Shown: piece after piece, positions 43,120 to 50,342 of the stretch
How the letters are laid out: each line of letters begins with the position of its first letter
Numbering within the stretch: the first letter of the stretch is position 1
Program-made: the position numbers and the translations under genes
DNA from: an uncultured Salinimicrobium sp.
Lineage (GTDB): Bacteria > Bacteroidota > Bacteroidia > Flavobacteriales > Flavobacteriaceae
Assembly: GCA_946887075.1 (NCBI GenBank)
Contig: CAMPKA010000012.1
Coordinates: 1 to 64,000, forward strand
Length of the DNA: 64,000 nt
Direction of reading: 5' to 3'
Notes under the pieces: generated by a model
What the model was told of the DNA's origin: nothing
The model's database searches: none
What the model saw: the letters and a program-made list of their open reading frames with translations, nothing else

Positions 43120-45891
43120 CTAAAGATTTACATGTATCCCGAGGCTGAAGACTGCTCCCTTGGAATAGGAGCGGACCACCTGCTCGGAGGCTATTCCGGT
43201 AGCGCTGGGCCTTATCATTTGGACCCGCCGGATCATCGGGTTAAGCAGATTCTGACCTTTGACCCGGATTTCCCATCTCTGGCCAAACTCCTTGCTTAGT
43301 ACGGCATCGAGAACCATGAAGCCTTTTTCGACGATCTCATCGTTGTAGTATACCTCTGGCTGGGTCTGGATCTCCGGCGACCCCAGGGCGTAAATTTTAT
43401 CTGAGGCATAATTCATCGCCAGGGAGCCCATCCAGCTCCCGGCCTGCAGGTTGAGCGACAGGTTTACAATCCAGTCGGATGCGCCCTGGAGCCCGATCTC
43501 CTCTTTGCCATTGTAACGGAATGTCCGGATGAAAACGCCGTTGTGGTGCTCCTCCCTGAGGTCTTGCGAATGCCACATTCTCGAGAGATTGAACCCGGCC
43601 GTAAGATCTGCTCCGGTTGGGGTGTCATCCTTAATGAGGTTCAGAGCCCCGGAAAACTCCAGGCCATAAACCCTTGCCTCCCGTCCGGCGTTGAAATAAG
43701 AGAATATCCCCGCTGCACCGCGGTCCTGAACCCTGTTTATCGGATCTGAAATCGATTTGAAAAAGCCCCCGACGGAGAGTAGTTCTCCCGATTCCGGAAA
43801 GATCTCATACTTGAGGTCCAGGCTTAAATTCCGGGAAGCTTCCAGTTCCGGATTTCCCCTGGTGATCTGTCCCGTCGGGGAGACATATTCGAAAGGAGCG
43901 ATCTCCTTGAATTCTGGAAGCGTGATCGTCCGGCTGACGGCAAGGCGCAGGTTGCTCTTATCGGTGGGAGAAAATTTAAGGTTTAGCGCCGGATAGATTT
44001 TTCCATAGGAACGGGTCTGCGAATCCGGAAGGGTGGAAGGGTAGTTGTTTACCTGGAAAGCCACATGGAGCTCATCCTGCTGAAACCTCCCTCCGAGATT
44101 GATCTGCCATGGACCCCTGCTGTAGTTGAATGCGGCAAATGCAGCATAGGAAGTGAGCCGGGCATTATACCGATCGGGAGATAACCTGTAAATCTCCAGG
44201 AGGCCGTTCTCAAGATTTTCTCTGGTAAAAATCGATCCCACGGCATCCAGCGAGGGTGGATGAAGCGTATTGAGCTCCTGCTCGCCGATTCCTATGAAGC
44301 GCGAGAAGAAATGCCGTTCCTTATTCCGGTAGTCTAGTCCCAGTTCGAGAAAGGCATCCGGACTGGAGCCCGCAAACCGAAAGTGATCGTTGATCCGTGC
44401 GCTGATTTCGCGATCGTCGATCTTCTGGGAACTCTTCCTCTGCTGGAATCCCCCGGTCCGACCGAGTTGGATAAACCCAGCTCCGTCGATATTGAGCTCG
44501 TTGCGGATGCGGCTGGGTTCATCTGCACTCAGCGTGTTATACCCCACTGCCCACTCAAGTTCGTGTTTTTCCGACAACCTGTGACCCCCGAGGATCTGAT
44601 TTACCCAGAGCCGTGTCTGTTTAAGGTTCTGATCCCGTACGAACTGGTTCAGACCCTCGGCAGGTGCGGTCTCCTCGAATACCACCCCTTTCCCATTACG
44701 TCCGCTTTCATAGACCATGTCCGTGACCTTGTTGATAAAAAGGCTTACGTATTCCAGGTTATGACCGGGGGCAACATCCCAGTTGAGATCCGCCAGAGCA
44801 GTGGTGTTGTCCGTGGTCTCGAAAATCTCGACCTCTGAAAAATGATCGTATAGATTGTTGCTCCTGTACTCCCGGAACAGGCCACTCGTGTATTGGTAAT
44901 CCAATGAACGGGAGGCATCGAAACGCAGTCGAACCCGATCTCCCAAATTTTTTCCCCAGCTCAGACCGTAGTCATGGTTTACCGGAAAATCTCTTTCTAC
45001 CGGATCCCACCGCTGGTCAGTCAGCGACTTCTGCAGGCTCATCGGCTGGTGATAGAATCCCGCTGTTAGCTCGCGGTAGGCGGGAGAAACGCGGAACCGT
45101 TCAAATTTCCGGACCACGTTGGAATTGATCCCGGCCTGAGCGCTCAGTTTGAACCGATCTTTCCCGCTGTGCCGCTGGGATCGGATATCGACTGTTCCGG
45201 AGGCCTGGTCAGCAGCTCGTACCGCAGCATATGTCTTGTTTACACTGATATGCTCCAGAATTCCGGATTCGAAGAGGTCGAGATCGATATTCTTGCGATC
45301 CACATCATCCGAAGGTATAGGAAGTCCGTTAAGAGTGGTATAGAGGTAACGGTCTCCCAGGCCACGGATGAAAATATCTCCGGTAGCCTCGCTGATGGTC
45401 ACCCCCGGTAATCTGGCGGTGGCCCCGGCGGCGTCTGATATGCCAAGTCTGCTGAGTTCCTGGGCTCCGATACTCTCCTTAACGGTGATCGCCTGTTTTT
45501 GTTCCAGCATCAGGGCGATCTGGGAATCCTTACGGGCAATGGTGGTGATGATCACCTCCTCGAGGGCCGCGGAATTAGTGCCGAGACCGGTATGGATTCT
45601 GGTAACCTTTCCTGCAACCACCTGGGCGGGAATCTCCACCGTTTCATAACCCATGAAGCTGAACTGAATCGTATAGGACCCTGGCTCCAGATCCTGTATA
45701 TTAAAGTATCCCTCGGTGTCGGTAGTTGCTCCTATGGAAGTTCCTTCCAGCACCACATTGGCAAAGGGCAGGGGGGCACCTTCCATTTCCTTGTCGACCA
45801 GTTGTCCTGCAATAGCACCGGTATTCCCTTCTTGTGCCCGGATCCCCTGGGAAATGATCATTGTGATCAGCAGAAAAATTATGCTTTTCAT
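43120..45891 (-). CDS. TonB-dependent outer-membrane receptor with carboxypeptidase-like domain
   Basis: A 923-residue receptor. Signal peptide (IIFLLITMIISQGIRAQ), then a carboxypeptidase-like regulatory domain (AGQLVDKEMEGAPLPFANV to FSFMGYETVEIPA), a plug (IGAQELSRLGISDAAGATAR, IFIRGLGDRYLYTTLNGLPI), and a barrel ending YSKGAVFSLGIHVNL. It imports a substrate using TonB energy. No SusD partner follows; instead a beta-helix lipoprotein does. The promoter region carries an array of 11-bp direct repeats at 45939-46004, so expression is likely controlled by an OmpR/PhoB-type regulator. Substrate: phosphate-related compounds are a guess from that array only. Confidence 0.92.
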   Translation of the reverse strand: MKSIIFLLITMIISQGIRAQEGNTGAIAGQLVDKEMEGAPLPFANVVLEGTSIGATTDTEGYFNIQDLEPGSYTIQFSFMGYETVEIPAQVVAGKVTRIHTGLGTNSAALEEVIITTIARKDSQIALMLEQKQAITVKESIGAQELSRLGISDAAGATARLPGVTISEATGDIFIRGLGDRYLYTTLNGLPIPSDDVDRKNIDLDLFESGILEHISVNKTYAAVRAADQASGTVDIRSQRHSGKDRFKLSAQAGINSNVVRKFERFRVSPAYRELTAGFYHQPMSLQKSLTDQRWDPVERDFPVNHDYGLSWGKNLGDRVRLRFDASRSLDYQYTSGLFREYRSNNLYDHFSEVEIFETTDNTTALADLNWDVAPGHNLEYVSLFINKVTDMVYESGRNGKGVVFEETAPAEGLNQFVRDQNLKQTRLWVNQILGGHRLSEKHELEWAVGYNTLSADEPSRIRNELNIDGAGFIQLGRTGGFQQRKSSQKIDDREISARINDHFRFAGSSPDAFLELGLDYRNKERHFFSRFIGIGEQELNTLHPPSLDAVGSIFTRENLENGLLEIYRLSPDRYNARLTSYAAFAAFNYSRGPWQINLGGRFQQDELHVAFQVNNYPSTLPDSQTRSYGKIYPALNLKFSPTDKSNLRLAVSRTITLPEFKEIAPFEYVSPTGQITRGNPELEASRNLSLDLKYEIFPESGELLSVGGFFKSISDPINRVQDRGAAGIFSYFNAGREARVYGLEFSGALNLIKDDTPTGADLTAGFNLSRMWHSQDLREEHHNGVFIRTFRYNGKEEIGLQGASDWIVNLSLNLQAGSWMGSLAMNYASDKIYALGSPEIQTQPEVYYNDEIVEKGFMVLDAVLSKEFGQRWEIRVKGQNLLNPMIRRVQMIRPSATGIASEQVVRSYSKGAVFSLGIHVNL

Positions 45892-45910
45892 TACCGCTTT
45901 TAATTTGCGA

Positions 45911-45918
45911 CAAAGTAA
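45911..45918 (-). promoter_or_regulatory. probable -7 element of the TonB receptor operon
   Basis: On the minus strand this reads TTACTTTG, one mismatch from TAnnTTTG, 19 bp upstream of the receptor ATG. The repeat array begins 21 bp further upstream, where a -33 element would sit. Confidence 0.45.
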
Positions 45919-45938
45919 AGCTGCTTCTTTCTGAGCCA

Positions 45939-46004
45939 GGTTACGCCTGGGTTACCAGATTGTCACCGGTGGGTTAACCTTGTGTTAGCTTAACGTAAAG
46001 AAGA
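45939..46004 (-). promoter_or_regulatory. array of six 11-bp direct repeats, Pho-box-like
   Basis: Six consecutive 11-bp units begin at 45939, 45950, 45961, 45972, 45983 and 45994: GGTTAC, GGTTAC, TGTCAC, GGTTAA, TGTTAG, CGTAAA. G, T and A at unit positions 2, 3 and 5 are invariant. An 11-bp direct-repeat spacing with a TGTCA/TGTTA core is the design of Pho boxes bound by PhoB, and of OmpR-family sites generally. The array covers the -33 region of the minus-strand TonB receptor promoter, fitting activation; the plus-strand pspC-like promoter is about 32 bp from the other end. Confidence 0.65.
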
Positions 46005-46035
46005 TCCGGCAAGGAAAATGAACCTGAAAAATTCC

Positions 46036-46043
46036 TATTTTTG
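46036..46043 (+). promoter_or_regulatory. -7 element (TATTTTTG) of a probably leaderless transcript
   Basis: TATTTTTG fits TAnnTTTG and ends 4 bp before the ATG at 46048, so transcription probably begins at the start codon. Confidence 0.55.
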
Positions 46044-46047
46044 CCCT

Positions 46048-46278
46048 ATGAGCAGGCTGGTCAACAATATCAGGAGTTTCTTTGAGCGCCACGGATTTTA
46101 CGTTTCGTCCCGGTTCGCCGACAAACTGGGGATCCGGGCCAAATACGTCCGGCTGTTCTTTATTTATCTTTCCTTTGCCACCTTCGGGGCGGGATTCGGA
46201 GTTTATCTCATTCTGGCTTTCCTGCTAAAGTTCAAGGACATGATCTATGGCAAGCGAAGCTCTGTTTTCGACCTGTAG
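46048..46278 (+). CDS. PspC domain protein, small membrane protein
   Basis: A 76-residue PspC-family protein: SRFADKLGIRAKYVRLFFIYLSFATFG followed by a membrane helix (GVYLILAFLLKF). PspC domains are associated with envelope-stress responses. The ATG at 46048 (MSRLVNN) is preferred over an ATG at 46018, which would lie upstream of the -7 element. Divergent from the TonB receptor operon. Confidence 0.75.
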   Translation: MSRLVNNIRSFFERHGFYVSSRFADKLGIRAKYVRLFFIYLSFATFGAGFGVYLILAFLLKFKDMIYGKRSSVFDL

Positions 46279-46329
46279 TCGGACGGAATCCCTCGGCTGC
46301 TTAACGCCATTTTTACAATTTAACGCCCT

Positions 46330-46337
46330 TATTTTTG
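46330..46337 (+). promoter_or_regulatory. Bacteroidota -7 element (TATTTTTG) with upstream direct repeats
   Basis: TATTTTTG fits TAnnTTTG, 69 bp before the symporter ATG. Two exact TTAACGCC copies (46301-46308, 46320-46327) lie just upstream, spaced 19 bp, over the -33 zone; a regulator site is possible. Confidence 0.5.
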
Positions 46338-46406
46338 AAAATGTTAATTTTTTTAGCATCTTGCTTCGCCGTAAAAACAATCCTAACTAAATTCTAATTC
46401 CTTTTT

Positions 46407-48491
46407 ATGAGAAAGTCCCTGCTTTCATTACTGTTTGCCTTATCGATAAGCGGAGCCTTTGCACAGGAGCTGCAGGTGGAAGCCCAGACGGGTAACCCTA
46501 CCAAGCTCATCAACAATGGCTTTATCGAACTGGATGTAACCGGAGGTACTCCGCCCTACCAGTACAAGTGGTCCAACCAGGCTACCCCTCTGGATTCTCC
46601 GAGGGCAGAAGGTTTGGCGGAAGGTATACCCTATACGGTAACCGTCACGGACGCAGCAGGAAATTCCGTAACCGAGGAGATCACCGTACCGGCTGAGGCC
46701 ATAACAGAACATTTCAATGGTACTTTTGAGCCCATTGTGGCGAGTATGGGAAGCGTCCTGTTCTGGGACCCTTTTTCAGCCATAGGGATCTATGATCCAG
46801 TAGTGTATGCTGATATTAAACGGGTGCCGCCTCCTAGATGGTCCGCTCTTGTTGAAGGTAAATTCGTTCTTGCCGAGTGGCTGCAGCCTGAGGGCGCACG
46901 AGTAGAGGAGGGGCAGGCCATTGCCATAGTGGATATGAACGGGGAACCCCGGACAGTCTATGCCAATGCTGAGGGAGAACTTCAGTACCTCGTGGAGGAA
47001 GGCGGAGTGATCTATAACTCAGAAAATAAAGAACACGTTATTCAGCAAGGTGCACAGTACCTGGCTGCTATTGAATATGATGAGCCGGTACCTTTACTGC
47101 ATCCCAACGGGGATCCGCAGACCAAAGATATCCCCTTTATTGTGGTCTGGCTGGTACTAGGCGCCCTTTTCTTCACGATTCGCCTTGGCTTTATCAATTT
47201 CAGGGGCTTCGGCCATGCCTTGCAGCTGGCTAAAGGCAAGTACGATGACCCGAATGCTCCCGGACAGGTGACCCATTTTCAAGCCCTGGCTACGGCAGTC
47301 TCCGGAACCGTGGGTCTCGGAAATATCGCCGGGGTGGCAGTAGCAGTTTCCCTTGGAGGAGCAGGGGCCACTTTCTGGATGATCATCGCCGGACTTCTTG
47401 GGATGTCATCGAAGTTTGTTGAATGTACCCTTGGGGTCAAATATCGTTTTATCAATAGTGAAGGAAGGGTATTCGGAGGACCGATGAACTACCTTCGGTA
47501 CGGCCTGGAAAAAAGGAGCAAGAAAGGCCTTGGGAAATTCCTGGCGGTATTCTTTGCTATCCTTTGTATTGGCGCCTCCTTCGGTGGAGGTAACATGTTC
47601 CAGGCCAACCAGTCCTTTGTGGTTCTGGCTGGAGAATTCCCGCTCCTGGTAGGGAACGGGTTCTGGTTCGGAGTAATCCTTGCCGTGCTTGTCGGGGTGG
47701 TAATCATCGGGGGGATCAGCAGTATCGCCAAAGTGACCGAGAAAATCGTACCTCTGATGGCGGCCATATATGTCATCGGGGCCTTTGTTGTGATTGGGGT
47801 CAACTTTGAGAATGTAGGGGACGCCTTTGCTGCCATCTGGGATGGAGCCTTCAGTCCCGGTGCCCTGAAAGGAGGAATTATCGGGGTGCTGATTGTAGGA
47901 TTCCAGCGAGCGGCCTTTTCCAATGAAGCCGGGGTTGGATCTGCGGCTATTGCACACAGTGCTGCCAAAACCAATAACCCCCCTTCCGAAGGGTTTGTTT
48001 CTCTTCTGGAGCCTTTTATCGATACTGTTGTGGTTTGTACCCTTACCGCACTGGTCCTTATTTTCACCGGAATGCATGAGGTGCAGGGAGTCGGAGGGGT
48101 GGAACTCACCGCGGGAGCCTTTGGAAGCGTAATCGACTGGTTCCCTATGGTTCTTGCTGCGGCTGTTTTCCTCTTTGCCTTCTCGACGATGATCTCCTGG
48201 TCCTATTATGGAATGCGTGCCTGGACTTACCTCTTTGGCAAAAGCATTAAGGCGGAACTTATCTATAAGACCTTTTTCCTGATCTTTGTGGTGGTCGGGG
48301 CTTCCGTTAGTCTAGGGGCTGTTCTGGAATTCTCAGATATGATGATTCTCGCCATGTCCTTCCCTAACATTATCGGCCTTTATATCCTGAGCGGAGAGGT
48401 CAAGCGGGATCTGAAGGAATACCGAAGAAAACTCAAGGCAGGCGAATTGTTCCATGTACCTGAAAAGGAAAAAGTGAGAAGAGCCTCCTAA
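46407..48491 (+). CDS. alanine/glycine:cation symporter (AGCS) with SprB-like periplasmic N-terminus
   Basis: A 694-residue protein. The C-terminal 450 residues are an AGCS amino-acid:Na+/H+ symporter: [52 protein letters not shown] and [18 protein letters not shown] are family blocks, with about ten helices. The first 230 residues are extra: signal peptide ([16 protein letters not shown]), a SprB-repeat-like domain ([26 protein letters not shown]), and a region resembling a lipoyl/biotinyl barrel ([20 protein letters not shown]). Ordinary AGCS proteins have only about 450-550 residues. Substrate is probably alanine, glycine or a related amino acid. Confidence 0.9.
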   Translation: MRKSLLSLLFALSISGAFAQELQVEAQTGNPTKLINNGFIELDVTGGTPPYQYKWSNQATPLDSPRAEGLAEGIPYTVTVTDAAGNSVTEEITVPAEAITEHFNGTFEPIVASMGSVLFWDPFSAIGIYDPVVYADIKRVPPPRWSALVEGKFVLAEWLQPEGARVEEGQAIAIVDMNGEPRTVYANAEGELQYLVEEGGVIYNSENKEHVIQQGAQYLAAIEYDEPVPLLHPNGDPQTKDIPFIVVWLVLGALFFTIRLGFINFRGFGHALQLAKGKYDDPNAPGQVTHFQALATAVSGTVGLGNIAGVAVAVSLGGAGATFWMIIAGLLGMSSKFVECTLGVKYRFINSEGRVFGGPMNYLRYGLEKRSKKGLGKFLAVFFAILCIGASFGGGNMFQANQSFVVLAGEFPLLVGNGFWFGVILAVLVGVVIIGGISSIAKVTEKIVPLMAAIYVIGAFVVIGVNFENVGDAFAAIWDGAFSPGALKGGIIGVLIVGFQRAAFSNEAGVGSAAIAHSAAKTNNPPSEGFVSLLEPFIDTVVVCTLTALVLIFTGMHEVQGVGGVELTAGAFGSVIDWFPMVLAAAVFLFAFSTMISWSYYGMRAWTYLFGKSIKAELIYKTFFLIFVVVGASVSLGAVLEFSDMMILAMSFPNIIGLYILSGEVKRDLKEYRRKLKAGELFHVPEKEKVRRAS

Positions 48492-48557
48492 AAAGGTTTT
48501 TACTTTCGGTCCTGAAGCTGAGTGCAGCAGAGGAACCGCAAAGAAAACGCTGAGATA

Positions 48558-48597
48558 GAAAGGAATCCTGAAATTGGGATTCCTTTCAATTTTCCAC
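48558..48597. terminator. intrinsic terminator, possibly bidirectional
   Basis: A perfect 11-bp stem GAAAGGAATCC (48558-48568) with GGATTCCTTTC (48577-48587), loop TGAAATTG, then a short T-rich tail on the plus strand. It ends the symporter gene; on the minus strand it follows the small reading frame at 48586-48735. Confidence 0.65.
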
Positions 48598-48735
48598 TAA
48601 ATCGATCACCAAATAAACCTTCGAATCAGTGATGGACGGAACTCCTTCTCCGCCCAGAATACCATTAACGGCAACGGCTTTGCCAGGTCTTTTTATCTTA
48701 TACCCGGCCCTGGAAGTAAAATAGCCGGAATTCAT
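48586..48735 (-). CDS. small open reading frame, 49 residues, unknown
   Basis: In the 319-bp gap between the symporter and acyl-CoA dehydrogenase genes the minus strand holds ATG (48735) to TGA (48586), 49 residues. Its composition is protein-like (KIKRPGKAVAVNGILGG, then VPSITDSKVYLVIDLVEN), and it ends at the terminator hairpin. No promoter or family is recognised, and a stop codon precedes its ATG directly. It may be a real small protein, a relic, or chance. Confidence 0.25.
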   Translation of the reverse strand: MNSGYFTSRAGYKIKRPGKAVAVNGILGGEGVPSITDSKVYLVIDLVEN

Positions 48736-48736
48736 T

Positions 48737-48744
48737 TATATTTG
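48737..48744 (+). promoter_or_regulatory. Bacteroidota -7 element (TATATTTG)
   Basis: TATATTTG fits TAnnTTTG and lies 66 bp before the acyl-CoA dehydrogenase ATG. Confidence 0.5.
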
Positions 48745-48810
48745 ACGATTCAGGGAAATCTGCGTCGATTTTTCCCGTTCCCCCTAAGCGAGAACGTCAA
48801 TTAAGTGTAT

Positions 48811-49980
48811 ATGAACAACAGATATTTTACAGAAGAACATGAACTCTTTCGAAAGAGCTTCCGGGATTTCCTTCACAAGGAAGTGGTTCCTCATATAGAG
48901 AAATGGGAAAAGACCGGGACCATAGAACGTTTCATCTGGAAGAAGTTTGGAGAAATGGGCTACTTCGGGCTCAGTTATCCGGAACAATACGGAGGGCTGG
49001 ACCTTGACATCTTTTATACGGTAATCTTTTTGGAGGAGCTGCAGAAGATCAACTCCGGTGGTTTTGCGGCAGCGATGTGGGCCCATGCGTACCTTGCGAT
49101 GACTCACGTATCCAAGGAGGGAGACCAGCGGATCAAGGAGGCTTATCTCAGCCCCAGTATCAGCGGTGACAAGATCGGATGCCTCTGCATCACGGAACCC
49201 ACAGGAGGGTCCGATGTGGCGGGAATGCGTACCACGGCAGTTCGAAAAGGAGACAGCTATGTGATCAATGGGTCGAAGACCTTCATCACCAACGGCGTTT
49301 ACGCCGATTATATGGTGGTTGCAGCGAAGACGAATCCCGAGCTCAGGAACAAGGGGATGAGTATCTTTATCATCGACACGGACACGCCCGGGGTGTCTGC
49401 CACCAAGCTGGACAAGCTGGGATGGCGGGCCTCTGATACCGCTGAGATTGCGTTCGACAATGTAGAGATACCGGCGGAAAATCTGATGGGCGAGGAGGGG
49501 AAGGGCTTTCCCTATATCATGCAGCATTTCGCCCTGGAAAGGCTCATCATGGGAATCAATGCCCATGCCCGGGCATCCTACGCCCTGGATTACACGCTGC
49601 AGTACATGGGGGAGCGGGAAACTTTTGGGAAGGCCATAGATCAGTACCAGGCATTGCGCCACACGGTGGCGGATATGGCCAGTGAAATCGAGATGTGCCG
49701 GGAATTCAACTATTCTGTGGCAGATAGGCTCGGGAAAGGGGAATACGTCGTCAAGGAAGCCAGCATGTCCAAACTCCTCTCGACCAAGATGGCTGACGAG
49801 GTGATTTACAAGTGCCTTCAGTTTCTTGGCGGTTATGGGTACATGGAGGATTACCCGCTGGCCAGGCTTTCCCGTGACAGCCGGCTTGGACCTATCGGTG
49901 GAGGCACCTCCGAAATCCTCAGGGAGATCATCGCCAAGATGGTCATCGACAAAAAGGAGTACAAACCAGCTGCAAAATAA
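48811..49980 (+). CDS. acyl-CoA dehydrogenase
   Basis: A 389-residue FAD-dependent acyl-CoA dehydrogenase of fatty-acid or branched-chain acid oxidation. Blocks: MGYFGLSYPEQYGGLDLD (N-terminal), CITEPTGGSDVAGMRTTAV and YVINGSKTFITNG (FAD site), ETFGKAIDQYQALRHTVADM, and the C-terminal YKCLQFLGGYGYMEDYPLAR with DSRLGPIGGGTSEILREIIA. No catalytic glutamate position can be assigned with certainty by eye. The ATG at 48811 is preferred to a GTG two codons earlier. Acyl-chain specificity unknown. Confidence 0.93.
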   Translation: MNNRYFTEEHELFRKSFRDFLHKEVVPHIEKWEKTGTIERFIWKKFGEMGYFGLSYPEQYGGLDLDIFYTVIFLEELQKINSGGFAAAMWAHAYLAMTHVSKEGDQRIKEAYLSPSISGDKIGCLCITEPTGGSDVAGMRTTAVRKGDSYVINGSKTFITNGVYADYMVVAAKTNPELRNKGMSIFIIDTDTPGVSATKLDKLGWRASDTAEIAFDNVEIPAENLMGEEGKGFPYIMQHFALERLIMGINAHARASYALDYTLQYMGERETFGKAIDQYQALRHTVADMASEIEMCREFNYSVADRLGKGEYVVKEASMSKLLSTKMADEVIYKCLQFLGGYGYMEDYPLARLSRDSRLGPIGGGTSEILREIIAKMVIDKKEYKPAAK

Positions 49981-49992
49981 TTACAAATAAGC

Positions 49993-50024
49993 TTTGTGTG
50001 GTTTCAGAAATGAAACTATATTTG
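49993..50024 (+). promoter_or_regulatory. rpsU promoter (-33 TTTG, -7 TATATTTG)
   Basis: TTTG at 49993-49996 and TATATTTG at 50017-50024 are 20 bp apart, the optimal Bacteroidota arrangement. It starts 13 bp after the acyl-CoA dehydrogenase stop. Confidence 0.75.
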
Positions 50025-50045
50025 CCGCTCGAAAAACATTTAAAG

Positions 50046-50056
50046 AAAGGAGGTGA
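50046..50056 (+). promoter_or_regulatory. strong Shine-Dalgarno of rpsU
   Basis: AAAGGAGGTGA, fully complementary to the anti-Shine-Dalgarno end of 16S rRNA, ends 4 bp before the rpsU ATG. Other genes here use A-rich leaders. In Flavobacteriia bS21 helps hide the anti-SD, so an SD on the bS21 gene itself fits autoregulation: ribosomes lacking bS21 would translate rpsU best. Confidence 0.85.
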
Positions 50057-50060
50057 CACT

Positions 50061-50255
50061 ATGTTAATTATACCAGTTAAAGACGGAGAGAATATTGACA
50101 GAGCGCTGAAGCGTTTTAAACGTAAATTCGATCGTACCGGCACAATGCGCCAGTTGCGGGATCGTCAGCACTTCACAAAACCGTCGGTTGGACGTAGGGC
50201 TCAAATCCAAAAAGCGCAGTACATACAGCACTTAAGAGACCAGGAAGAGATCTAA
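50061..50255 (+). CDS. rpsU: 30S ribosomal protein bS21
   Basis: A 64-residue basic protein: MLIIPVKDGENIDRALKRFK, then FDRTGTMRQLRDRQHF and SVGRRAQIQKAQYIQ, the bS21 signature. Binds the 30S platform near the 3' end of 16S rRNA. The start at 50061 follows the Shine-Dalgarno at 50046; the longer frame upstream crosses the promoter and is not used. Confidence 0.96.
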   Translation: MLIIPVKDGENIDRALKRFKRKFDRTGTMRQLRDRQHFTKPSVGRRAQIQKAQYIQHLRDQEEI

Positions 50256-50292
50256 TCTCCTTTCGGCCCGAAATCCGGGTATGCAATTAAGG

Positions 50293-50342
50293 AACTGTTG
50301 GTGAGCAAAGTTTGATTAACTTTGTTTGTCAACAGTTTTTTT
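50293..50342 (+). terminator. rpsU terminator containing the xer promoter
   Basis: AACTGTTG (50293-50300) pairs with CAACAGTT (50330-50337), with an inner stem CAAAG (50306-50310)/CTTTG (50320-50324), then T7 ending exactly at the xer ATG (50343). The -7 element TAACTTTG (50317-50324) lies within the hairpin, so RNA started there lacks the left arm and cannot form the terminator. Confidence 0.7.
50317..50324 (+). promoter_or_regulatory. -7 element (TAACTTTG) of xer
   Basis: TAACTTTG fits TAnnTTTG, ends 18 bp before the xer ATG, and is nested in the upstream terminator hairpin. Confidence 0.55.
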
